57,070 nt of DNA from contig JBNGIQ010009013.1 of NCBI GenBank assembly GCA_049999765.1, forward strand, positions 1 through 57,070. Direction: 5' to 3'. This DNA is from Phaeoceros laevis (Eukaryota > Anthocerotophyta > Anthocerotopsida > Notothyladales). Below, in pieces: positions 1 to 11,784 of the stretch. The stretch's first letter is position 1; the number at the start of each line of letters is the position of its first letter. Under the pieces are notes generated by a model. That model saw only the letters and a program-made list of their open reading frames with translations. It was not told the origin of the DNA and did no database searches. A program made the position numbers and the translations under genes.

Positions 1-4
1 GGCC

Positions 5-217
5 TTGCAGGAGGTAGCCTCCTCCCACAGCTCCCGGCTCCGGCGGGATGCGGCGGCGCTCAGTGAGGAGGCCCTGGCGGTGGAAAGCCAGATCAAGCAG
101 CTGGAGACGGACTTCAATTCTGCAACCGACAAAGATCTCGTATCCCCGCGGCTCGCTGACAAGGCGAGTGAGATGTTTGCTGCCATTTGCGAGGTGCTGA
201 ATTCTGGCAAGGCTTGA
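5..217 (+). CDS. 3' terminal coding exon of an unidentified host gene
   Basis: The frame is open from the window edge and ends at a TGA after about 70 residues, so this is the last exon of a gene that starts outside the window. A TTGCAG acceptor at 5-10 could open the exon. The peptide is rich in Ala, Glu, Ser and Leu with heptad-like spacing (EEALAVESQIKQLETDF), consistent with a helical or coiled-coil C-terminus. I do not recognise the family. No frame damage is visible, unlike most of the window, which favours a working host gene. Confidence 0.5.
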   Translation: MQEVASSHSSRLRRDAAALSEEALAVESQIKQLETDFNSATDKDLVSPRLADKASEMFAAICEVLNSGKA

Positions 218-2719
218 AAGCATTAGGGATGGTTCAGTGGTCTGACCTCTGCGCAGTTCGGTTTGCCACAGCTGGCAGCTCGAAGCTTGAGAGTAGCGCC
301 TCATGGAATTCTTTTTGCATGTTGGACAGATTGAGGAGGGGTTGTACACGGCACGCAGCTTGATATATCAGGGTGATGTTAGTGCTTTGCTCCCTTGCAA
401 GTTTAACGGTACGTATCTTTTTGTGTGCGCCATTTTTGTTTACAGCTTTCGTGGACTGTGCACTCTCTACTTGAGATGTCAGGTTTGTGAACAGTGTAAC
501 AATGATTGATGTGCCGTCGGGTTGTTATGTCCTGCCGGCACTACTGTCAGAGAGTCCATAGTTCCATTTTGCAGATCTACCAGAAATTGCCTTTTTCATT
601 CGACTATCCGGGGCGTGGCTTGATTGCAGGGTTTGTATTTTGTCTCAATCGCAGTATGCCTGATTGACAGGCTTGTTTCTCAGACTACTTCTTGGGCCTT
701 TAAATGTTCGAGCACCTCAAAATCATGTGCGGCTGCAAGTGAGAGAAGCGTATAACAACTTCAGGGTATGCAACCTGTGGCTTTCGTCTGAACATTCTCA
801 TTCGACAGTAATCGTGGACTGATGTGAATACATTAAAAGTTCAGAGCAACTGCCCTGAATCTGAGTTCGATTTTTGTGATTAGCTTGTTTCAAGCAGATT
901 CTGAAGGTGCATATGTCTTTGGTTTCAGGATCGCACCGCCATACTGTTTCCTCACCTTTCCCTCTCTCCTACTTGTTTTTAACTTCACAGTCTGGAATGG
1001 ATGTGTTCCTGCAGTACCAGTTCAAGCTTACCAAGTACTGCTTTCTCGAAATATATTGCTTGTTTTTCCTACCATGGGATGAGGCTCTTGTAACTTCGTT
1101 GTAGCCCACTCAGTTGACGACATGGTCGTTTGGGTCGATTTGGAGCAGGCCTGGTTGTATTTCTACACAAGTCTAGCACTCTGTGAGGACATCTTGAGAG
1201 TGAACGGCAGTGACATCCTTCCATGGTAAGACATTGTCTAGCAACCACAACCAAGACTCTCAATGTCACATTTGCTTTCCACAAGATAATACGCCTGCTT
1301 ACTTGTGCAGGTGGGTGTATCATCATTACTATGCAATGACGGGACGGGACGAGAGCAGCGTTTTTGGACGTTTTTTGCCGAAGGCAGGGAGGGGACTAGT
1401 GAGGGGGACTCCAGTGGCGGCTAAGGCATGGCGGCTGCGCTGCGGCTAGGTGAGGCGATGGCGGCTGCGACCTAGCGGGGCGCCTTCTCCATGGTGGTGT
1501 TGCTGGCCTTCATCCCCTTCTACGAGCGCTTGCTGCTTCCCGCCGTGCGCAAGCTGCGAAAAGGGCGAGGTGTGCCACCACTGCAACGGGTCGGCACCGG
1601 CCTGGTCATCTCCATCTTCTCCATGGTGGTGGCTGGCATAGTGGAGACCGGCGCAGAGGCAGCGGCTGCATGGGGCGGGCATGGTAGCGCGCTACCATGT
1701 CCGCGCGGAGGCTATGGCCGCGTAGGGTTTCGTGGCGGCGCGGCCCTGTTGCGCTGCGGGGCATGGCGGCCTGCAGGGCTGGGCGGGCTGCGGGGCATGG
1801 TGGGTTACGGAGCACGGCGACTGTGACGGCTAAGAAACCCTACTGCGGGGCAATGCATTGCTGTGGCCAGCTGGGCATGGCGGCCTGCGGGACTGCCACA
1901 GCCAATTTGCAACTCGAGTCTGCTGCGGGGCATGGCAGCTTGATGGACTGCTGCCTGTATCTTAAGACACGGAGGGACGGGCTTGACCACGTTAGCAAGC
2001 AGGTTAAGCTCAAGTGACACGAACGAGATGACGACTCCCCTGCAGGTGAAACTAGGAGTGGAGCTGAAGGTTTTTGGAAACGTGAATGAGCTGGGCAGTG
2101 AACTTGCTGGTCCATGGCGAGCGGGTTGGTCAGTTTTTTGTCAGGGAGAGTGTGCTGTGGTGGTCCGTGACGGAGGTGAGGTGATCTACATTTGAATTGC
2201 GTCGCCTTGCATCGGCAGGTGTGCTAGTTGCACGCGCGTGTTGGAGGATTTTGGCACCAGGTGATCTGCAATTGCGCTAGTTGTCTCTCGGTAATCGCAC
2301 ATTTCGCTGCACTAGGTTGAAGTTGTGATATTCTTGAAGGCGTCTTCCGCTGTGAAGAGTTCATCAGGTGGTGCCTCTCTAGATCTGCAGTTTTGGCCTT
2401 CGCTTTCCTGGAGGCTGTTCAAGGAGCCTCATGGCAGCTGGATTTGAGGGCGTCCTGTACTCTGTGTCCAGCTCCTTGATCCCTGCTCCAGTCCACCGGG
2501 CTAGCGCTGTGAACCTCGGACTAGGAGCTGTCTCAATTTTGATCTGCCATCTCTTTACTTCTGCTGGTGCGAGAACTGCGGCGGTTTCACCAAGGGCTGC
2601 CTGCATCGCATGGCCACCCTGGTGATTCTTGGAGCTCATTGGCCACCGTGGTGATTGCCTGTTAGCTTGACGTGCACCTCATCTTCACGGGACTCACGTT
2701 TTTTTTCTTGCATTTGCAG
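218..2719. other. intergenic region without a supported gene
   Basis: AT-balanced sequence at 218-1320 is probably 3' UTR and spacer of the upstream gene. A GC-rich block at about 1370-1960 repeats short words such as GGGGCATGG and CATGGCGGCCTGC, with open frames on both strands. The latter is expected of GC-rich DNA and is not evidence of coding. Nothing recognisable was found on either strand. Confidence 0.5.
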
Positions 2720-3438
2720 GGAGGATTCTTGATGGAAGTACTGGCGATGTGGTTGTGGATCAATATCACCGATGTAAGGCAATGCGACAAGACCTTCTGA
2801 GAATACTGAGTGCATGCATTCTGGTTTCTGCATCGCAGTTCTGACCTGTGGTTCACCTGGATGTACAGGAGGATAGTGATAACCTTGCAAACATGGGCAT
2901 GAAGGCATACAGATTTTCCATTGCATGGTCTCGGATCATTCCTGGTACGGTGCAGTCTCGATTTTGTAAAATCTGGCTGCCGTTGCACTTTTGTTGTCAT
3001 TAGTGGACCTAACGTTCTCTTTTGTTTTGACACTTGCAGATAGTTCAGGGACAGTCAACTAGGAGGGAGTGGCATACTATAATCGTCTCATTGATGACCT
3101 TATAAGCAAAGGTATGATGCAGTATCCTATGCAGTGAGTCATTGCTAGCCACCGGTCATTTCTGCAAAGCCTCTTGTAAATAGCTCACATAAGTCTTTTT
3201 GTTTTGTGCAGAAGCGTGTTTCAACGCATTTGGCGACAGGGTGAAACACTGGATAACTTTCAATGAGCCCGTGCAATTTACGGCTGTTGGCTATGGAAGT
3301 GGATTACAATCCCCTGGCAGAACGTCCAATAGGATAATGTCTCCTATCGGAGACTCTGCAACTGAGCCCTACCTTGCTGGTCATAACGTTTTAAGGAGCC
3401 ACGCAGTAGCAGTTGAGATCTACAGACGGAAGTATCAG
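2720..3438 (+). pseudogene. GH1 beta-glucosidase-like pseudogene
   Basis: Exon-like blocks match family 1 glycoside hydrolases, which hydrolyse beta-glucosides. The block at 2720-2773 reads RILDGSTGDVVVDQYHR and ends at GTAAGG. The block at about 2869-2944 reads NMGMKAYRFSIAWSRIIP. The block at 3040-3111 reads EGVAYYNRLIDDLISKG. The block at 3212-3438 reads FGDRVKHWITFNEPVQF, containing the acid/base motif NEP, then a GYGSGLQSPGR stretch. Borders after YHR(Y), after IIP and after LISKG are the usual plant GH1 intron positions, each with GT..AG. The copy is broken: a TAG at 3060-3062 follows GTVN, the exon with the HWDLPQ region is missing, the first two blocks do not join in phase, and no nucleophile (ENG) exon follows. 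A decayed duplicate is the best reading. Confidence 0.8.
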
Positions 3439-3705
3439 GTTGGACATGGTGGTCCGTTACCACTTTGCTCAGCTCCACTTTGTTGGCAGGTCCTAGAGAG
3501 TAGACTGGATAGGGGGGAGGTTGTGGATACAGCTGATGAGCTAACGTTCCAAGGCTCCTTCAGTGCTGGTCAGCGTCTCTCTATGGTATCTATGCTGAAT
3601 ATGCTTCAATCCTTTTAATCAGTCGGCATAGTTGTAGATGTAAACATCACTGAGGAGGAGCCTGTCTAGCGTGCCTATTTTGAAGGTTGGGTTTCATTGG
3701 TGCAG

Positions 3706-4023
3706 GCGAAGAGTCTCCCTGTTTCTTCACATGCAAAGGCAACAACCGCGATGATGGAGGCACTAGAAGGCAAGGTAAGATGCTTGCCTGTTTGCTTCGA
3801 CTCAGATGGGACGTGCTACTTTATGAAGAGTATGACCAAGTGTGCTGTAGTAAAAATAAATTGCTGAAGTGTAGTCTGTTTGTTGTGGTTCTAATTTTGG
3901 CAGGATATTGATGCTTTCGACGCTGCTTTAGACTCAGCCATTACAGAAAGGTTGGTGATTCTGACGAGAGAGAGTGTTGCATCTTATGCGCAATGGCATG
4001 CTGTCCAGAGGGACAATGATTAG
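3706..4023 (+). CDS. two-exon 3' gene fragment, function unknown
   Basis: Exon 3706-3774 follows a TGCAG acceptor and ends at CAAG/GTAAGA. Exon 3904-4023 follows a TTTTGGCAG acceptor and ends in TAG. The two join in phase 0 to give 62 residues with normal composition (AKSLPVSSHAKATTAMMEAL, then DIDAFDAALDSAITERLV and TRESVASYAQWHAV). Good splice sites and a shared phase support a real transcript. It may be the tail of another gene or of a gene fused to the GH1 remnant just upstream. I do not recognise the family. The frame has no internal stop. Confidence 0.4.
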
Positions 4024-4589
4024 TAACAACCTGTCGGCTACGTCGTGCAGTGGTCTGAGGTTGAGAGGAGGACAAGGCTATTCACGTGCAGGACCTATAT
4101 TCGTGGCTGGTAACAAAGATGCTGTATGTCAGCAAATGTTGCTGAGAAGGTGCCTTTACTGACAAGGCTGCCAGATAGCTATCCTCGGCTCTGGCCCAAA
4201 GGGTCAACAAGGTTTTTTATCAGCTAGTGCTAACTGATTGAGGTTGGCAGCTATGAGACGATGACTGTCCAATCCTCTATGAACAGATAGCCAGCCCTGA
4301 TTGGTATGTAAAATAACCTTGTACTGCTGCAAGCCAGGTCACGCTAGCATTCATTGTGCGAAAGCCATTATCGGATACCAACAAGGTCTAATGTACTGCT
4401 ACTCCGATGCCCAGTTGGACTCCACATTATAACAGGACCCTGTTTTTAGCAAGGCATGAGAAACGCAGAATAGATAAGATCTTACCTCTTCAGATTGCCA
4501 CCGCCATGTCCAATTATTAGCACAAAGCTTCCTTTACGTCCTCACCTCTCATTTTCCCTCCTCTCTCTCTGTATCCCATCTCTCTGATT

Positions 4590-5720
4590 GTGATTTTTTC
4601 AGCAGCTTGGTATTTAAACACAGCAAGACACAGACCCTTCACCATTCCTTGCAGCTCGGTGTTTGTTGTCTCCAGCTCCCTGTCCCTTGGTCTCCAACTG
4701 CAGATACTCCCTGGGCCGTGGCTCCCTGCACTGGGCCTTGGCTTCTACATTGTATTCCTTGGGCCTTGGCTGATATTCAGTCCTCCTTGGGCCTTGGCTG
4801 CTATACAGTTTTCTTGAAGCACTGAATTCTACTTAGTTTTTCTTGAGACATCTGCTCCTACTCAGTCTTCCTTAAGCCTCGGATTCTACCCAGCTTTCCT
4901 CAGATTTCCTTGGGCCTTGGAGCTCACTCATCTTCCCTGAGCCTTGGTTGGGTCATCAGCCTTCCTTGAGCCTTGGCTTGTCACGCAGTATTACTCAGTT
5001 GCACTTAACCTCCCGATCTCCTTGCACCTCGGCATTTCTCATCTCCTTGGGCCTTGGTTCATAGCTGTTATTTTTGCTGTCGTAAACTCCTTGCAGCTCG
5101 GCAAACCTATTGTCGGACCTACTACTATATGAGCCCCTGCCCACAAAGAGTTGCAATCCTCTACCCAACTGTCTTTGACTTTCCGGCACTCACCCAAGTC
5201 TTTAACTTGGCCTCGGGATAGCGGATTCGTGTGAGACAAATCTCTGCAGAAGGCAACAGCGGTTGTGAGCTCATGAAAGAAAACATGTCACAGCAGGTCT
5301 GTACCCCTTATGTTTTTTGCTTTCAATGCTAATTTCCAGAAGTTGTACTTAGCTGCATAGGATGAATGTTAACTCTTGACTGCTGGACCTTCTATAGCCG
5401 TGCTGACAAAATGACACAGACAACCTTGGATCAGACCAGTCCCTACACAGAATGGATCATAAACCAAAGTGTTGACAAAGTTTGTAAGCTTGCCTGCCTG
5501 CAGAATGTTGTCAAAAGAAAGTTTTTGAAGTTTGCAAAAAATGTTGTTGCTGGTACATTTGCCTGATGAACTGATGACAAGCAAAAGACCATGCAGGACT
5601 TGGATCTACCAATATAGCTACCAGAAATCCAAGCGGTGATATTCCTTTGGTACTGATGAAGGGGGAATGGAGAGCTGTACTCACCCTACAGCTGCCTGCA
5701 TAGTTGATCTGGACTATGAA
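4590..5720 (+). repeat. copy 1 of the TATA / CT-leader / ACTGATGA repeat family
   Basis: TATTTAAA at 4611-4618 is followed by a C/T-rich tract built on the word CCTTGGGCCTTGGCT, repeated with spacers from about 4705 to 5060. Roughly 1 kb further on comes GGTACTGATGA (CTGATGA at 5653-5659) and a stem AGCTGTA/TACAGCT. Five other copies in the window share this order. No protein is encoded. It may be a non-autonomous LTR-type element or a promoter-bearing repeat. Confidence 0.5.
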
Positions 5721-6292
5721 AAAGGACTGGTGGCCCTATTTTCATAGAACTAGTGCTTGAAAGTTCTTGAAAGTTTTTTCTAGTGTGCAGTCATGGACAT
5801 ACCTGAGATCTGATGTATGCAATGGTGAAAAGGTCGACACACGTTTCCAAGTGGAACATGCTGCCTCCTTGCAAACACCAAAGAGCAATTACATGTTACA
5901 AAACAAGTGAGGACCAGACCTCACAGGTAAGTAGACATAGACTGCAATGAATTTTTCAAACCTTTTGAAGCTTTCATGATCAGAATGCTTGAATCCAGTC
6001 TTCTATTGCTGCTTCTGCGATACATTTGGATGAAGGAAATCACGTCACTTCACTGCTGGGCCTTACGAGAAGCATCGACCACGGGGCAACCTGCGGGAGA
6101 ACCAGACCATGACCAAGTGCTTCTCCTGACTGTGATCAAAAGGAACTGATCAGAAACTGGCAGCCTTTTTTGAACCCTTGACGTCCTGCCTCTTCCCAAC
6201 TTTGTCAATTTGATCGCAACTCGTCAAGTCCCCGTCAGGGGCAATGTACTGCATTCAGTTTTTGCCGACTGTATGTATGTGTGTCATAAAGA
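5721..6292. other. spacer, nothing recognised
   Basis: AT-rich sequence without an open frame, RNA gene or strong repeat that I can support. It leads into the first of two tandem repeat units. Confidence 0.4.
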
Positions 6293-8569
6293 ACATACTG
6301 CGTTTGCAGTATGTATGTGTGTGCTAAAGTAAGTTCAAGTTAAGGTAATTTTTGTTCCTTCTACTTCGAACTTGCTTAGCCGATTAAAGACCTTTTTTCA
6401 ACATGACACGTTGTGAAAGATGGCAGACTATATTTGAGCATGTAAATAACACAGCAGACAGCTAAGCGGTCTTACTGGCCAGTTCTCGATGGTCCTAGGG
6501 CTCAGAAAACCTTGTGTGGACGCTAACCGACCTTGCTGGCTGGTCGTACGATTGTCTAAAAAATCCAGATGCCAGGACTTGGCGCCTGCAACTAAAAATG
6601 GTTGCTATGAGAGCTCATTTATGAAATGCTGGCGTCATAACACACTTGCTGCAACGAGATAGGTCCACATCGCCATGTAATTGTTTTTACTTGTTTATGA
6701 AACCAAGGCTCCATCCTTACCAGATTCTATAGTCTATAAACAGGTATCCACCGTTTCCCGCCTTCCTGATCACATTTATGACACCAATAATGCCTGCCCT
6801 TCTTAAGACACTGAGTCAGTCTCACAGCGTTTGCTATCACTCAGCCATTTTTCTGCCTCTGCTCGCAACCTTTTGCCTTCGCTCCCTTTTCAAACCAGTC
6901 TCCTGCTCATCCCCGGGCCTGAGTCCTGCTTCAGTCCTGCAACCCCACTATTACATCCCTCTCAGACCATTCAGTCATTCATTCTGCTTCCTCCTACCTG
7001 TTGTAATGTCCTCCAGCAGTCCTGTTTTTTGAGTACCTACCTACCATTTTGCCATACAGTCAGCCTCCCGCCCTCCCTCTTGTCATAACCAAGCTTCCTT
7101 ACCAACTCTTCCCCTCCATTTTGTCTCTGATCTGAGCCCTACATCCTTGTTGACACTTAGATTACCTACAGTTTTTTAGCAACCTCAGCTCCTGAAGATC
7201 TACTTTTTTTCATACAGCTTTGTTCTCAATAAAATCTCAGCTTTTTTCACCTGTATCACAGTCGGATTTCCATCCTTCTAGAGTTCCTTGCCCTCCAGTC
7301 ACCTCAGGTTATTGCTACCTGCAGCATACAACTTTTTCAAAAGTTCAAGCTGCAGCTTCACCCTAGCTCTTGCCTTATACCAACTCAAGCATAGTTGTTG
7401 ACATCTCACCTGAATACTTGGTGGGAGATTGAGGACGGACAATTGAGTAGCAGTGATGTCTCAGCAGACAAATGAGGTTTCGTCATACATACCTTCATGT
7501 ATTATGCAAATCGAATGCTGCTTTGATGATTGCTGTCTGTTTGATGCTAGAATGTAACAAATGTTGATGAATGCTTCAAGTTTCTACTGCACAAGTGTTT
7601 GTCAAACTGTGAATGATTGCAATGCCTCAGTCTTTGATATCTCGTTCTCAGAGAACGAGCTGTGCTCTTGTACCGCTATTGTTATCACATGTTGGTATCA
7701 CTGGCTGGTAACACCTGTGCATAAAGCAGGTTCCTGTCAAAAAATGCTGAATAGCAAAATGGCTGTCTAGTGCTAACAATGGTACTAATGCTTGTAAGAA
7801 TGTCGTAGTGCTGGAACAGTTAAAGGAATCCACAAACTGCACAAGTCCTTCGTTGAGGTTGGTTTGCCACGAAGCTTTCCAGAAACCCATTCAAGGATCC
7901 CGCCTGGCACTGATGAGGAGTGGGTGAGGCATGTCTCACCCCCATGTGCTCAACGAAACTTGACAGAGATCACAGCATTTCAAGTTGGTTAACTTGCAGT
8001 GCTCTCTCTTTGCATTTTGATGGAATAGCGTACCTGCATGTTCTGAAACAGCAGGTTAGAAGTTAGAAGTCTTTGAATAAATCATGACTGAAAATATGTG
8101 ATCTGCTGAAATTTGTGATAAACACTGGTGCATAGTAGATTGGGACAACGATGGCCAGACCGGCCTACATCATTATGGCCCTCCATGGCAAGAGCTGGCT
8201 GAAAAAACAAGGTCAGACAGACCATACTCAACGATCTCCAACCAGACAGGCCTATGGACAAACGCACAATGCCTAAAAACTAGGCAATCTGAATGCATTC
8301 AGGTTGCACTGCCAAGATTTGTGTCAATCGCCATAACGTTTGCTGGTGCATCATTGCTACCCACGTGTCAAGCCGAGTTTGTTCCCACTTGTCTATGCTC
8401 GTCCCTACCTGAGTAAAGAGGCATCAGAAGAGGCATTTGCCGACAATCATACTGCAAAGTTCAATGGTCAAAAGTAACCGACGTGGCCGCAGGTCCTAGA
8501 CATAGGCAAAATTTCCAGGTCCTAGTTAGACGACTTGGGTCACCTGTATGTCTGCATGCCACGCAAAAC
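6293..8569 (+). repeat. tandem unit A (about 2.28 kb) of the ACTGATGA family
   Basis: The unit opens with a perfect hairpin, ACATACTGC-GTTT-GCAGTATGT (6293-6314), and runs to the same hairpin of the next unit at 8570. Shared landmarks in order are TATAAA at 6735-6740, a C/T-rich leader to about 7380, a purine-rich stretch and GATGTCTCAGCAGAC near 7455, then GGCACTGATGA (CTGATGA 7910-7916) with the stem GGGTGAG/CTCACCC, and a tail ending near GCATCATTGCTACCCAC. No coding capacity is evident. Unit B repeats it head to tail with many substitutions, so the duplication is not recent. Confidence 0.75.
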
Positions 8570-11006
8570 ACATACTGCGTTTGCAGTATGTATGTGTGTG
8601 ATAAAGAAAATTCAAGTTAAGGTAAATTTTATTTCCTTCCACTTTGAACTTGTCTAAACGGCTAGCATACTAAAAGGATTTTTTTCAACATGACATGTTG
8701 TGAAAACTGGCGGTATTGGTATGAGCATACAACTAATGTAGCAGACAGGTAAGTGGTCTTACTGACCAGTTCTCGAAAGTTCTAGTGCTCAGAAATCTTG
8801 TGTGGACACTTGACAGCTAACCAACCTGGCTGGCTAGTTGTACGTCTTGCTAAAAAATCAGATACCAGGACTTGGCGGCCACAGCCAAAATGGTAGCTGA
8901 CCAGAACTCACTTATGAGAGGCCAGCGTCAGTGCATTGCTGCTGCAATGAGATTGGTCCATATCACTATGTAATTGTTTATACTTGTTTATGAAACCAAG
9001 GATCCATCCCTACAAGATTCCTTAGTCTATAAACAGGAACCCATCATTTTCCGCCCTGGTGATCACATTTATTATATAAAAAATGCTGGCCCTTTTTAAG
9101 ACAATGGGTCTCAGTGTTTGCTACCATTCATTCAGCCTTTTGCCTCTCCTTCTGCCAGTCATTCAGTCTCTTGCCTCTTCTCCTGCCTGAACCCTGCATA
9201 TCTGCCGACTTCTTGCCTCCACTCTTGCCTCCATTCTTGCCTCCACTCTTGCCTCTATTCTGCCTCACGTTTGGAGCCTTGCCTCCCTGCCAATCCTCTG
9301 TCTCCCTATTGTCTCCTTGCTCGCATTTTGCCTCTACTTTGCCTCCACTCTGCCTCCATTTTACCTGCAGTCTAGTGGCTACCTCAGCTCTCCAGACCTG
9401 TTCCCACATTGTGAGTCAGTCTCATTTCTACAGCTCTTGAATGCTGCAGTCTCGGCAACCTTAGATTTACAACTTGATTTCAACTTTTTCTGCCTCACCG
9501 ACACCTCTTCCTGATCTCCATCTTCATTTTCTGGCCTCTCAAAAAGCCTCGTGTCCTCCTGCTGCCACCCTGCCAACACCTTACCTGCCCAGTATAAGCC
9601 TTCTGAAAGTTCAAGCTGCATTCTCAGTTAAAAATCATACCTTACCTCCATCTTGAGTTCCTGTAACCTCACCGCTGTGAAACCTTGCCCTACACTTTCC
9701 AAGTCTAAGTTTCCAGCCTTATCTCAACTTAGTGGCACCTTCTTTGAACTTCTGAGATTCGCCAGGACACAAGTCTTTTCTTGCCCATCTCTGCAGGAAC
9801 AAGCTCCAGAAACAACCTATACCTTGCCTCTTGACCCAGCCCAGTTCCTAACAAAGCCAAATCACCAGGTGTGAGTTGAAGGAGGGACATTTGGATAGCA
9901 GCGATGTCTCAACAGACGAGTGAGGTCGAACCTTTGTGCTTTTCTATCTGAAAATTGCAAGTTCTGTGTTTGTTGATGAAAGTTTACTGCTGTCACGATT
10001 CTGAACGCTTGATATGCTGTACAAACGACTGTTTACTACTGATGCTTTGTTCTCAATGTATCTTGTTTTGCTGTCCCGTTCTTTTTGAACGAGCTGTGAA
10101 CAACTATTGATGTCACCTGTTGACATCATTGGTTGACAGCACCTGTGGACAAAACATGATACCGTTAGAACTGCTTGAATGACTGGTTTTCTGAAAGCTC
10201 ACACAGGTACTAATCAAGGCCGAACTGTTTGAGCTGTTAACCTGTTTCGGAAAATCCACAAATTGCACAAGTCTTTCGTTGAGGTGGGTTTGCCAAGAAG
10301 CGTTCCAGAAACCCATTCAAGGATCCCGCTTGGCACTGATGAGGAGCGGGTGAGGCATGGCTCACCCCCATGTGCTCAACGAAGCTTGACAGAGTAACTG
10401 CGTTTCAAGTTGGTTAACTTGCAATGCTTTCTCTTTGCAATTTTGTTAAGTAGCATACTTGAATGTTTCAAAATAGCAGGATTAGAGACTGTAGCAATTT
10501 TAACAGCAAGTTATGACTGAAACACTGTGAACTGCTTGAATCTGTGATAGAATGCGATGAACAGCAGTGGCCAGACTGGCCTCCATCCAATCAATCCTGC
10601 TTCTATGCAAGGCCTAGCAGTAGACAGCTGCATAAGACAGGTCAGATGGACCACGACTGGTGATCTCAGGTCAGACAGGCCGTGAGACAAGACACCACGT
10701 CTAGAAAAACATTCAGGTTATACTGCCAAGTTTGCCGACGTCCGCAACGTCTGTTGGCGCATCATTGCTACCCACATGTCGTCCCCCATGCTTGTTACTA
10801 TCTGAATAAAGAGGCATTAGAGGAGGCATCTGCCAACAACCGTGTTGCAAGGATCAAATGTCAAAAGTATCCGACCTGGATGCAGGTCCTAGAAATAGGC
10901 AAACGTCCCGGGGACATGGTCAGATGACCCTGGTCACCTGTATGTCTATATGCCACGCAAACACACTTGTGCGGTGTGGATGTATACCCCAGGATGTGTA
11001 TCCTGG
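8570..11006 (+). repeat. tandem unit B (about 2.4 kb) of the ACTGATGA family
   Basis: This is colinear with unit A: hairpin 8570-8591, TATAAA 9028-9033, C/T-rich leader to about 9870 with TTGCCTCCACTC repeats, GATGTCTCAACAGAC near 9905, CTGATGA 10336-10342 with stem GGGTGAG/CTCACCC, and the GCATCATTGCTACCCAC tail near 10760. It ends beside another perfect four-base-loop hairpin, CCAGGAT-GTGT-ATCCTGG (10989-11006). Open frames in the leader are low-complexity and not supported as genes. Confidence 0.75.
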
Positions 11007-11344
11007 AGCTTGCTTGTAACAAGGACTGGTGACAAAAATCTGGTAAACATGATTGGTACGTAACCCTTACACAGCTTGACTCAAAGTGTTAAGTATTTGC
11101 TGAATTTTGGAAATTCTTAAAGACACATACTGAATTGTTGGCATAAGCAAAGTGACATGGTGACATGGCCAAATGACATGGCATGAACAGAATGGTGACA
11201 CGGCCTATGACCTGCCAACCCACAGCTAGGACAGTAGGAAAAATATTCCAATGTTGATCTGACAGCAAAAAGATGATATATGCTCATCTGGGACAGGTAC
11301 TTTCAAACGGGCAATCATTTACGTGGCACAAATGACCTGTCAAA

Positions 11345-11629
11345 ATGGCGGAAGTAGGCAAAAGGTGCCCAGCTGCTAGTATGCTATGTCAAGTTCATGA
11401 TATCGTAATGGCTAAACTAATGGCTTTTGTATCTCGTTTCGCAAACTTCCAGTTTGTACGCAGCAATATTAAGATCCTTCTCGTGACTAACCAAATTTAT
11501 AGTGTCTGGTCAGCACAACAGGGCTATTGCACATTTATGGTTGCAATGGTTGGGTCCTCTGATTATGCAAGAATGCTGGCAAACTCGGTGCTGAAGGATG
11601 ATTGCTTAGAGGCTTGCCTGGCAGGCTGA
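11345..11629 (+). CDS. small ORF of doubtful reality
   Basis: A 94-codon frame starts with ATG (MAEVGKRCPAASMLCQVHDI) and ends in TGA. No splice sites, family resemblance or neighbouring exon supports it. The composition is mixed and not low-complexity, which is why it is listed. It may be a chance frame between repeat copies. Confidence 0.15.
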   Translation: MAEVGKRCPAASMLCQVHDIVMAKLMAFVSRFANFQFVRSNIKILLVTNQIYSVWSAQQGYCTFMVAMVGSSDYARMLANSVLKDDCLEACLAG

Positions 11630-11784
11630 GGGATGTGGACACACTCTGATCCGATGAAGGCTGCCGCCAGAAGGACTCTGCCTTCCTTTTTCCTTTTTTA
11701 TCTTTGTCTTGCCCCGAGGCAAACACAACCCATGCTATTTCCAGTTTCCCGCTCCCATCTCTTATTAATGACAATCTCTCTCAC

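Noticed and set aside
1446-2020. Several overlapping open frames in the GC-rich block near 1.4-2.0 kb
   Set aside because: All six frames are open to similar length, as expected from GC content and short repeats. No splice or domain support.
7905-7960. Bona fide hammerhead ribozyme
   Set aside because: CTGATGA and CGAAAC are present, but the base pair expected beside the cleavage site is missing, helix I is weak, and four of the five copies lack GAAA. Kept only as a structured-RNA candidate.
9114-9656. Open frames of up to 108 codons in the C/T-rich leader
   Set aside because: They consist of Leu/Pro/Ser repeats caused by TTGCCTCCACTC words and are not conserved in the paired tandem unit.
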